Source: Serripes groenlandicus (Eukaryota; Mollusca; Bivalvia; Cardiida; Cardiidae). From it: a DNA stretch of 64,000 nucleotides. Of this stretch, positions 31,481 through 42,800 are shown piece by piece; position 1 is the first letter of the stretch; each line of letters starts with the position of its first letter. The notes beneath the pieces are model-generated. The model was not told the DNA's origin, searched no databases, and was given only the letters and a program-made list of their open reading frames with translations. The position numbers and the translations under genes are program-made. Location of the stretch: positions 39,508,601 to 39,572,600 of the forward strand of contig JASEVX010000013.1 in assembly GCA_031761405.1 (NCBI GenBank), written 5' to 3'.

Positions 31481-32530
31481 CTGTAGCCCGGTATAATACA
31501 TATTTAAAGAAAACAAACTCCGCGTTCTGGAGGTCCTGTTTTCCAACGGATTGGACTCATTTGACAACAAACAATGGTAGAGGATTTCTCAGGGAACATT
31601 TGTGCCAAATTGTTTTTGAATTACGCCAGTAAGCTTACTTTTGGACAAGAAGATTCCTGTAGCAACCAAAGTTTTAATCAGAAGTAAATAATTTTAATAA
31701 TTAAAAAAAAAAAAAGACGTCCAATTATTATTCCTGTGAAGTTCAATGAAATTTGGCCCTGTGGTTTTCGAGAAGATATTGCTCAAAGAAATCTTGGAAA
31801 GAAACAATTGCAGACAAGAAATAGTTAGCTCTAATAAGATCAAAATATCCTGTACGTCTTATTATATATGTAGAACTTATAATTGAAACAGCCGACGTAT
31901 ACGCAGTCGTCTTTAGAAAACAGTGTGTGAAAAGGATAACTGTTGAATTGTGCAAATTTTCCTTTTTCTACAATGTACAGTAATTAAATGTTCAAGTTTC
32001 AGGATTGAAGATTTCATATATATAGCCATATAGTAAATAGACCTGTAAATTGGTTTCTGTCATTTTAGTTTGGAAAGATTTTCGATACATGTATATAAAT
32101 GCGGTCTTATTTATTCCTTTCGTGTGCATGGAAATCCTTTGCATCAATTTTGCATCCATTCTGACAGACGATGGATCCCAAACTTATTTTTGGTGGCTAA
32201 TTGGTTAAAAATTGTCTCTTTTGTCAACGTTCAGAAGTTCGGGTAAATTTCATTATTTAAACAGAATTTACACTCTGTTTGTTTACTGATTATGAAGACG
32301 TTGGTTCCCAGAGTTTGATTTACTGTTAAAAATCCCAACACAGAACAACAACAACAATTTCTTTTCTTCGAATCTTGCATGTGCTCCAGCAAATCAACTC
32401 CAGCATGATTTTATATGAACATTGTGAATGAATATATGCCTCATCATTCATGCAATCTGATCTTGGTGGTCAATGTTTTTAAGAAGTTGATCAAAACCTC
32501 TGTGACTAACTGGCGATCAGTGCGTAGCGA
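31481..32530. other. No gene recognised
   Basis: Contains an A run (31705), a MITE-like piece near 31890-31980 ('agccgacgtatacgcagtcg', 'ttctacaatg') and otherwise unique AT-rich sequence. Confidence 0.35.
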
Positions 32531-32539
32531 ATGACTGAC

Positions 32540-32770
32540 TTGTATGAACAATTTATTTTTCAATATTATTTCAGTTATATCACCACAGGTGCCCGCGCAC
32601 GAGACCCTTTAAACATATTATTTTATCATAAAATCATCATATTTTTAATTTTTTCTAAAACGAATTTTTTGATGAATTTATGATAAAATAATATGTTTAA
32701 TATTAAAGGGTCTTGTGCGCCGGGCATCTGTGATATCACGGCCTCCAGTTTACTCTGGACTCTGCAGTAA
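32540..32770 (-). repeat. SINE tail interrupted by a hairpin MITE
   Basis: 'caatattatttcagttatat' joins 'cacggcctccagtttactc' if the MITE at 32584-32732 is removed, restoring the common SINE tail. Confidence 0.55.
32584..32732. mobile_element. Hairpin MITE with 7-bp target duplication
   Basis: Inverted ends 'cacaggtgcccgcgcacgag' and the complement of 'cttgtgcgccgggcatctgtg', plus an inner arm 'aaacatattattttatcata'. ATATCAC flanks both sides (32577-32583, 32733-32739). Confidence 0.8.
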
Positions 32771-33074
32771 GGACATCTGTCCTTTTTAAGCCCCTTTTTC
32801 CTTTGACTTGGTATGACACTGTAAATGGTACTGGGGCTCCAAAAAGTTTAGTTTTAATGAAATTTGTTGGTATTAACGGATTAGGCTATGTTTGTCATGA
32901 TATACAGGACAACCCTTTCTCTGGTTTTAACACTGATATAAGAAGTCCCCTTGCCAGTGACAGTCTATCCTCATCTTAAAACTGTCCACATCCTCAGCAA
33001 GAATTTCGTCTCCTCAAGAGTTGTTAATGCATGGAATGGACTGCCGAAAAAAATATTGTTAATGCACCTGAACC

Positions 33075-33280
33075 TTAACCTTTTCCCTCATACAACAATT
33101 CTGCAGCAGACATCTTTGAACATATTTTATTAAAAAATAGAAAATCTCTATATAAAATGAACGGATAACCTATGACTAAAAGTGGAAAACATTGTGGCAA
33201 AAGGAGAAATTGCTCGTTTTGAGCAATTTTTTCTTTTGTCACTATGATTTCAATAAGCCATCTGCTGCAGAGACGTGTTT
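33075..33280 (-). repeat. TTAA-MITE, left-complete copy
   Basis: 'ttaaccttttccctcataca', 'acaattctgcagcagacatc', 'gctcgttttgagc', then breaks after 'gcagagacgtg'. Confidence 0.65.
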
Positions 33281-33824
33281 GGTCTGACTGACCAAACATT
33301 TCTGTCAGACCTCATGCTCAACTGTTAGACCAAACAATTTGCAACATCGGAAGTTTGATTTGAAGAGAGTAGTTCTTGGTCATTTCGATTATTAACAGCA
33401 ATCAACTTTTATCAGTAATTATACCTTCAATTAGTTAATTAGAGATTTTCCATTTATTATTTAGTAGACATTTTTAATGTCGTCTGCTGCAGATTTCTTG
33501 TATATATAGGAAAGGGTTAAACAAACCAGTGTTTAAAAAAAATGAATGAAATTTCCAGTGCTGATTTGCAAATTTATCTGTTTTGTGTCAGACATTTTGG
33601 GCTGACAAGAAAGGATCTTAGTCAGACCTTTCAAGAATCTGCCAGTCAGGTCTGAAGGTCTGACAAAGTTTCGGGAAGTCTGTCACCCCTACCGGAACAA
33701 GTAAAGTAAATAAGTAGAGATTTTCCATATTAATGTCTTCGAGATATTTTCAAAATCTATTTATAATGAATTTTATGTTTTATTTTCAAGCCTTATTGAA
33801 GACTAGTGACTAGGGGTGATTAAC

Positions 33825-33894
33825 ATGATGGAAAAAGAAACCAATTGTAGTGGAGATGCCTCCACCAGTAGTGCTGCAACTTCAAAAGTAACAG
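33825..33894 (+). CDS. Coiled-coil gene exon 1 (start)
   Basis: ATG ATG GAA start after in-frame TAG and TGA; encodes MMEKETNCSGDASTSSAATS, then KVT plus one base; donor 'acag|gtacca'. TTAA-MITE begins 36 bp downstream. Confidence 0.5.
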
Positions 33895-36800
33895 GTACCA
33901 GTAACATCTCTTAAGGATGAGCTTTTTGTTTAACCCTTTCCCTCATATAGACGCTTTCTGACGCCTCTGCAGCAGACAGCTTTTTGAAAACATAGTGACA
34001 AAAGAAGAAATTGCTCAAAACAAGCAATTTTTTCTTTTGCCACAATGTTTTCCACTTTTAGTCATAGGTTATCGATTCAATTATAGAGATTTTCTATTTT
34101 TTGACAAAATATGTTCAAAGTCGTCTGCTGCAGAATTGTCGTATGAGGGAAAGGGTTAATAGAAAATATTAAAATATGATAATTAGGAAAACACCAAAGA
34201 ATTTGAGTTGGACAACCATATGTTGTTGATGCCTTCGTATGATCTGATTATATAGGGAAATAAGCTATTTCTCTAACAGTGTCCACTTCTTGCAGTTTCA
34301 TTTGAACTCTTGATAGAATTTTCCCAGATATTTGCAGTTAAATATTTGCTACTAATTTACTATCACTCAGGTGCTTGATTTAGGACCATCTTGGCCCTCT
34401 TGTTTGATATTCAAACCCTATGTTATGGGCACTCAAAAGAATCGTCTCAGTGAGACGATTCATTTGAGTACCCACAACATAGGATTTGGTTTAGTAATAA
34501 GAGAAATATTGTGGAGAAAAGACCTATTCATTTTTTGTGGCGATTGGTTGACAATCGCCACAGTGCTACCAAAACAACAACAACGAAAAAAAAATTATAT
34601 AGTCGTATTTGAACAATCGGTTGGATATTTCTGCAAAGGCAATTTACTCACTTCCGTTAAACCGCCATATATATATATAGTTCCATCAGTGATGCAGGCA
34701 CACGATTAATAATGATAATGTTAGTGCTACTTTGATACCGGATTGGTACTAATATTTGAGATTTATCGAGAAAATATCTAAATAGAGTTAAACTATTTAC
34801 ATATTATCTTTCTTCATGTTTGGGCAGATAATAAATATCATCGGGCGTCTTGGGTACGCTATGCAGAGTATCATGATACTCCTGTGCCTCGTTTTATTTT
34901 TACTGTAGTCAACCGTAACCTTTTGACCTTTAACCTGATTCGGCAGGAGTTGGTTGTACTCTGATTATCTTCGTCATGATTTGGCAGATAATAAATATCA
35001 TTGCCCTTTCTGCCTTGCAAATAACGACAACTCTGGTGATACCCAAATCTGGAAATTCCAAAAGGTTCTATAAATAGCTCGCGAGACCAAAAACCAGAAA
35101 AGCTTGTAAATCTCAATATTATAAACGCTTTATTTTGTACTTGTTTAAATATATGAAAGCGTCTAGATAATAAGACTGGTTTACAAAGGTTTAAAGGACA
35201 CACGATGGCAGTGTGTACACACGTTATGTATACACGTCTGCACGTTCTAGAGTCAATTAGCAATCAATGCTGACAGTGTAGCCTAATTGAGTTTGAAGAT
35301 CTAGCATTATAATATATGCCTATATTTTCATAAATTAAACAGTTTGGCAAATAGTGAAATTGTGCTTTTGGAGCATGTTTTGTGTTTGTTTTTGCACTCA
35401 CATTATTCGAAGCAGTTTAACAACCTCAGAGACATATAAATACACTGTGACAACCCTCAATCATGCAATGTGAAGGGACTAAATTGAACAGACCTGTTTA
35501 ATATCGGACATAATTGAAACAAACACCAAACTAATGGATACTGTTTTCTCTCCTTTCTTTAGTCATTTCTAAAGTGTAAAATATATTTTATCTTAATATG
35601 GCCTAACGACCTGGTGATAAACATGTGATTACCCAAACAATTTAGATTACAAATAGTCATTCTAATGAGCTAAAACGGTAGTCTATCGAATACCAACTAG
35701 ATTTTTCATAACTTTGGAATGGCCTAATTTTGAACACATCATGACCAATTTCAGAACGTAACTAAATAATCACCAAGACAACATTCTGGCAAACTAACAT
35801 TATTCTACTGTCAAAAGATGCAGGGTTGATACATTCTCAAATATACCCGCACCAGAGTCATCGCAAGCCCTACACCGATATACTGCTTGTTACTTTGCAG
35901 GATTTTCCATACGATCGCCACGGGTACCACTCAAAATACCCACGGTCAAAATACCCACACCTCAAAAATGGCAAAGTAGTCAAAATACCCACAGCAGAAT
36001 TTTCAGGGTATTCAAAATACCCACAGTAGAATTTACTACAAAAAACTATTTATTGCAACTTTCCTTTGAAGAATTGGAATAAGGTGGGTAATTTATAAAT
36101 TCTGTCAATATGCTGAAGCAAACTGTGAGACGTGCCAAGAAGGTAACAGGACCAAAGAACCCGTCAACAATCAGAGACATTCCTGTCCCGTTGCCGGATG
36201 ACTTTGCAACTAATGTGATCTATGACAATGAGTAACCAGACAGTAGAATACTCATGTTTGCCACAGAGGATGGTCCTCGCCTCCTATATAGTGCCAGTAG
36301 ATGGTTCATGGACGGTACCCACTCTACAGCCCCTGCTCAGTTTGCCCAACTCTTCGTTATCCGTGTGCCGCTTGGTAACTCCTGTGCCTCAGTTGTCTAC
36401 ACACTCCTGCCCTGCAAGCAGCAGAGTGCTTATGAAGAGATGTTTTCTGCCCTACTAGATGCCTGTCTGCAGCGAGATATTCGGCCCAACCCAGAGCACA
36501 TCATAGCTGACTACGAGGTGGCCATTCACAATGCTGTAAGAAGTATCTTGCCCGACATTCACTTCCAGGGATGTTTCTACCACTTGACGCAGGCTACCTG
36601 GAGAAAAGTACAGTCAGAGGGTCTGCAGTGCGACTACAAGAATGACGAAGATGTCCGGACATTTTGTGGGAAGCTTGATGGCCTAGCGTTCCTGCCACCC
36701 GACGATGTGAAAGAAGGCATGGCGATGCTCAAGGAACAAGTTCCAGAAAATCTACTTGGTTTGGTGGACTACTTTGACATCAACTATGTGGATGGTCCGT

Positions 36801-39800
36801 TCCGTTCGGTTGTGACAGCAAATGGAAATATTCGCTTCAGACGCTCATCGCCTCGCTTCCCCAAAACACTCTGGAATGTGCACCATGCCACCATGGAAGA
36901 CCAGGACAGAACCAACAACCAGTGCGAGTCCTGGAACAACGGCTTCCAGCACCTTGTAGGACACAAAAACCCTTCTCTTTGGACTCTGGTGAAGTCGGTT
37001 GGAAAAGATGCAGCAATGGTGGCAGCTGACATTCTGCGCTGTGACCGAGGAGAACCACACCAGAAAAGATTGAAGTGCTTATGCCAACAGTACGTGAGTG
37101 GAGCAAAGTCCCTTAAAGACTTCATCGATGCCACTGGACAGTTCATAAGGATTAAGTAAATTCAGTGCTTTCTGTGCAATGAGATCAGAATTTGCGAGTT
37201 CAGTAAGATAAGTGTTCATTAACCCTTTCATCCACACAAGCGCCTTTTAGAGCCTTTGCAACTGATGGCTATTGAAAACATTGTAGGAAATGAGGGAAAG
37301 AGGGGCTCCTATAAGGGAAACCTCTGATCTGGATCTGCACTATTTGTCAATATATTGCCAATGTTTTAGAAACTATTACATATACACATAACAATGATAA
37401 GTGGAGAACTGCTTTAAAATGTATATAGTGCTTACATTATTTCTTACATAAAACAAACAAAATGTGTAGGTCTACAAATTTTTAAATGATATTTATAATA
37501 AGAGTAAGCAGGTAACATTTTTAAAGATAATGTGCTATAAAAGAATTAAACGTGCTAATTATATGTGTTTGTACTAGATGCATTAAATGTTTTGAAAATT
37601 GCTCTTTGCTTTACTTTTCATTTCAATAATTGTACAGATAATAATTAATTGATTTCTGATCATTATCTTAACTGTATGAATACTACGGTCATCCCTGTCA
37701 ATGCAGAAAGCCCTTTTGAGAGCTTTGTGCATTACTTTCGAACAATATTAAGTGATCACCTTTCTTAAGTGACCGCTTTATACTGGTTTGATTGTACAAA
37801 TATCCATTCAATTAAAATGGTGAAAGCATCACAATCTGCTAATCCTATTTGGGTGACTTACCTTTCCCTTTCTCAACATATTTTCTGTCACCTAATGACA
37901 ATGGTAAAAGTGCTAAAAGTGACCCAAAACAATCAATAAATTCACAGTTTGACAAACTGAGTAAGGGTATTATAATAACAAACTTTTATCAGTTTGGTAA
38001 AAAACTTGGTAAATGGCTTTATTTTTCAGTGAGTGTGTTTTTAACAATCCTATTAATTTTGGACTTGTGACAACCCAGGGTGGGTATTTTGACTACCCTG
38101 TAAATTCTACTGTGGGTATTTTGAATACCCTTTAAATTCTACTGTGGGTATTTTGAATACCCTGTAAATTCTACTGTGGGTATTTTGAATACCCTGAAAA
38201 TTCTGCTGTGGGTATTTTGAATACCCTGAAAATTCTGCTGTGGGTATTTTGACTACTTTGCCATTTTTGAGGTGTGGGTATTTTGACAATGGGTATTTTG
38301 ACATACACTCGATCGCCACTACAGTGCCATTGGCGCTTTGATTATATCTATATTTATAGAGTTTACCCTTGTGGACAGAATGAGGTTCACATCGCTGACC
38401 TATGAAGTTATGGAAGAGCTTAAAATGAGAAGGGTGAGTTGATTCTGTTGCAGAGGTTTAGTTTAACCATTTGCCACCTGCAGAGGCATTTTGACGCAAA
38501 AGAAGCAGACGACATTTTTTAGGTTTTTGTCATTATGTTTTCAAAGTTGTCTGCTGCAGATTTGTTGTATGTGGGAAAGGGTTAGGCTTACCCACATGAA
38601 GCAAAATAAAATGAAACTATTGTGGCAAAAGTAGAAATTGTTTATAATAACTTTGTTTAATAATCATACTTTCATTTATAAAGATCTTTTATTCTTTTGC
38701 CTAGATGTTTTTAAAGTTATCTGCTGCAGATTTGTTGTATTATGTGGAAAAGGGTTAAATGATGTAGCATTAGCAGTGTCATGTGCAGCAGACGACTTTG
38801 AACATATTTTATCAAAACATAGAAAATCTCTATAATTGAATGGATAATCTATGATGAAAAGTGGAAAACATTGTGTCAAAAGGAGAAATTGCTCGTTTTG
38901 AGCAATTTCTTCTTTTTTCACTATCTTTTCAAAAAGCCGTCTGCTGCAGAGGCGTCAGAAAGCGTCTATATGAGAGAAAGGGTTAAAGTTAACCCTTTCC
39001 CATATACAACAAATCTGCAGCAGATGGCTGTGAAATCATGAAGTCAAAATATGGAAAAACTATAAAAATGAAAGAACAATTATTGAATAAAGCTTAAACC
39101 ATTGTGGCAAAAGGAGTTGTTCTCATGAGCAATTTTTTTTCCTTTTGCTAGAATATTTTTAATAGGCTGCAGAGGCGTCAGAAAGCTTTTGAATGAAGGA
39201 AGGGTACTAGATCAGCATTAAATTGGTTCATTCACGATTGTCCCACATTTTGAATTTTGGGCTAAAAATCGATGTAGGACAATCGGGAAAAAATACAGGT
39301 AAGGTGTTGGATAATCCCTGTCCGGGGCGTAGATATCACTACAGTTCGGTTCATTTAAAATTCCAATATCTTCGTATCTTTTATTTATGAAACAGTATGT
39401 TACGAATTTTCTTAACTTTTATTTGTTTTTCATCAGATAATAAACTCTGTTTGGTCTTCTTTTATATAGTAACATAGGAATAATGAAAAAATCAAACTTA
39501 TTCAGAAAATAATAATTGTATTCAAATTTTGTAATTGTACGTTTAATAGCAAGTTGTCTATTGTATATAAATATGTATAACATTCAAACAACAAATACAC
39601 TATTCAGTATAACTCATCAATCTCGTTTTGCACTTTTTTCAAAGTTTTTGAATATTATTAACAGAATTAACAGTGTTATTTACATTGTTTACGACTTCGT
39701 CAATGAAACTTTTACAAGTGTAGACAATATGTGGCTCTGTCCGCATACTCAATTGCACTAATGGACCCTTCAAGCAGGCGTTTCTTTAGGGATGCTAGTC

Positions 39801-42800
39801 GCGTGTTGATGTTCTGGTATTTCCTTCTCTTGATCGGTCTTTTACCTCCTGTAGCATACTGCACTACCTTGATACAGGAGATGGCTTCAACTTCCTGGAT
39901 TGGTCTAAGGATTGAAACATGGTTCGTCGTCCTTGGACCTTGGGTGTTGAAGTGATTCTAAGTCTGTTTGTCGCCCTTAACCCAGTACTCGGTAACATAG
40001 TCTGTGAAGGTTTCCACAGCTGCTGGTAGGTCTAGAGTAGCAATGTCATTGAGTGCTTCGAACCACACATCTTCAACTGTGTTGATTGGTACAAGTGGTA
40101 AAACTGCTGCTCGTCTGACTAGGCAGTGAATGTCTTCATTAGTGCTGTATTCGCTGGTCAAACCCGTAGATTGTACCTTCCTCAAGATACACTGTGCATA
40201 GTGGAAGAAGCAAGCATTCACCTCTGTCGTCTGGAAGTCTAGCAGCTTTTCTTGGAGTGAGTTCATGGTCCATGAAAAGGTTGTCTGGTTTCAACTCGAA
40301 CCAAATTCGGGTATGCCCGTATTTCAGCATATAATGTAGAACACTTGATATATACTGCAATAAACTACTTTAAAATTAAGAACCAAACTGTATTATTATA
40401 CTTACAACGAATTTGTGGCCATCAATAACCAGACTCATTCTGCCGCGCTTGTTCTTCACAAAATCTAGTTGGACTTGAGCATTAGCCATGTTTTCAGTAT
40501 GATATAAAAACAATAAATGATACCCTTTCCCAAAATTTCCAATTCGATAAATGCACTAACAGTTTGATTTTAGAAATAAATGGATTTTTACAAAACTCAA
40601 CTTTAATTGTAATTGAATGTTTGTGCAAACAGTAAGAAATAAAAGCATTTTTAGGTGAAAATACCGAAGCTTGTGCAAACAGTAAAGAAACCGAAAAAAC
40701 ATGAAATAAATATTGTGAAAACAGTCAAATAATTGTGCATAGATAGGTATACATATAAATAATGGAATAGGCAAAATAACAGAACTGTATTCTCACCTTT
40801 CCCTTACCGCTTTTTATCACTCCGCACTAAGGATAAATAGCAAAATCAAAATGTGGGACAATCGAGAAGACACCATTAAATTAATGTGCTCACAGTCTGC
40901 TGTCCAATTATCTTGAACTTCCAATAGCATCTATTTTTAGCTGGCGGTAGAAATCTTCTTACTGATATATTAAAAATCTTGTTTCTGTTCACCCCCATTT
41001 CCCGCAAATAAATGCTTTCTGAAGAGTTGCAACAGACGAATTTTGAAAACATAACGGAAAAAAAGAAATTGCTAATAATGAGCAATTTCACCTTTTCCCA
41101 CTATGTTTTCAACTGTTTTCAGTAATTATACTTTCATGTTTTTGCATGATTGTTTATTTTGAAAGTTGTCTGCTGCAGATTTGTTGTATGTGGGAAACGG
41201 TTAACCAAAATGAAAATATTGTGTCTGTTATTTTACCCTTTCCCTCATATAGACGCTTTCTGATGCCTCTGCAGCAAACGGCTTTTGGAAAACATAGTCC
41301 CAAAAGAAGAAATTGCTCAAGATGTGTTTTCCACTTTTTGTCATAGGTAATCTATTCAATTATAGAGATTTTCTTTTTTTTGACAAAATCTGTTCAGAAT
41401 TATCGTATTAGGGAAAGGGTTAAAGGGAAAAGGTACAAGTTGGTATTTACTAACAGTGTACAAGGGCGTACCGCCCATTATGCACAATACGCACAATACG
41501 CATATGCGTATAGAAAATTCCACAACCAAACGTCTGTTCAAGTCCTGAACACTGTAAATTGTAAAAAAACAGGATAGTGCGTATAAAACATTCTTCTCTG
41601 GTTACGCCCTTGGTGTAGGTTCAGATCAGTCTCGTCATCAGCTTCTAAAAATCTTGTCAGAATCTACAAGCTATAACAAGCTTGTGTTAGTTATATGTGG
41701 ATAGTGTAGATCTTGTTCAGATGGTGGGAACAGACAGGCTCATCTAGGGCTACGCTGTTCACAAAAACAAACTTTTGCCTTTCCCAGTGGACAGGTTCTT
41801 ATTAGGGTTCTACTTATATCTTGTTCTCAAATCCTATGATGAATATACTCGAAAACTCGAAACAGTCGTCTGAATGAAGTGTACGACCCCTTTGAGTACC
41901 ACAATAAAGTTTTGTTTTTATTTAACTCTTTCCTATATATAGACACTTTCTGACGCCTCTGCAGCAGACTTCTTTTGAAAATACTGTGATAAAAGGATAA
42001 ATTGCTCATAATGACCAATTTCTCCTTTTGACACAATATTTTCTCTTTTGGTGATTATTTATATCTTCCTTTATAGTTATTCTCCATGTTTTTACTGAGA
42101 TATTTTCAAGTCTGCTGCAAATTTGTCATGTTTTGGAAAGGGTTAATTTGAAAGAAAGGTACTATTCGCCCTTTCCTACGTAGAACAAATCTGCAGCAGA
42201 TAACTTTAAAAACAAATGAGTAAAAACATGAATCTGTAAATGATAATACATGTACTCACAGTAATTGAATAGAGTTGAAAACATAGTGGTGAAAGGAAAA
42301 ATTGCTCACAATATGTCATTTCTTCTTTTGTCACAATGTTTTGAAAAGTAATCTGCTGTCAAAATGCGTCTGTTCTAGGGAGAGGGTTTACTCCTTTTCC
42401 ACTTTCTGATGCCTCTGCGGCAGACAACTTAGAAAACATTGTGGCAAAAGGTGAAATTGCTCCATTAACCCTTTATCACATATAGATGCTTTCAGATGCA
42501 TTCTGCAGCAGACAACTTTTAAAAACATTGTGGCAAAGGTGAATTTGCTCATGATGAGCAATTTCACAATTTGCCACAATGTCTTAAACTCTATTTAATA
42601 AATTAACTGTCATTAATGGATTTTTTTTTCACATTTTTTGAAAAGATGTTTTCAAAGTCGTCTGCTACAGATTTGTTGTATGTAAGAAAGGGTTAAAATA
42701 AATAAACTATCAATAATATGGAAATTTTTCTCATTTTTACTAAAACATTTTCAAAGTCGTCTGTTACAAATGTGTTGTATGTGGGATAGGGTAAATATTA

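Larger units (their letters stand above)
35922..38310 (+). mobile_element. Complete Mutator-like element (MULE-1)
   Basis: 2,389 bp between 9-bp duplications. Terminal inverted repeats start 'gggtaccac'/'gagtgtatg' and then match: 'tcaaaatacccacacctc', 'aaaaatggcaaagtagtc', 'aaaatacccacagcagaat'. The left TIR is about 115 bp; the right is about 230 bp because the 'gggtattttgaataccctg' unit is repeated five to six times. Encodes a MULE transposase on the plus strand. Confidence 0.9.
39225..40873 (-). mobile_element. Second Mutator-like element (MULE-2), with FLYWCH exon
   Basis: Inverted ends 'ggttcattcacgattgtcc' (39225) and the complement of 'caatcgagaagacac' (to 40873/40874), then 'cccacattttga' in both. 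ATTAAATT or CATTAAATT flanks both sides (39216-39224, 40874-40882), an 8-9 bp duplication. It encodes, on the minus strand, a FLYWCH-type first exon and broken MULE transposase. Confidence 0.8.
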
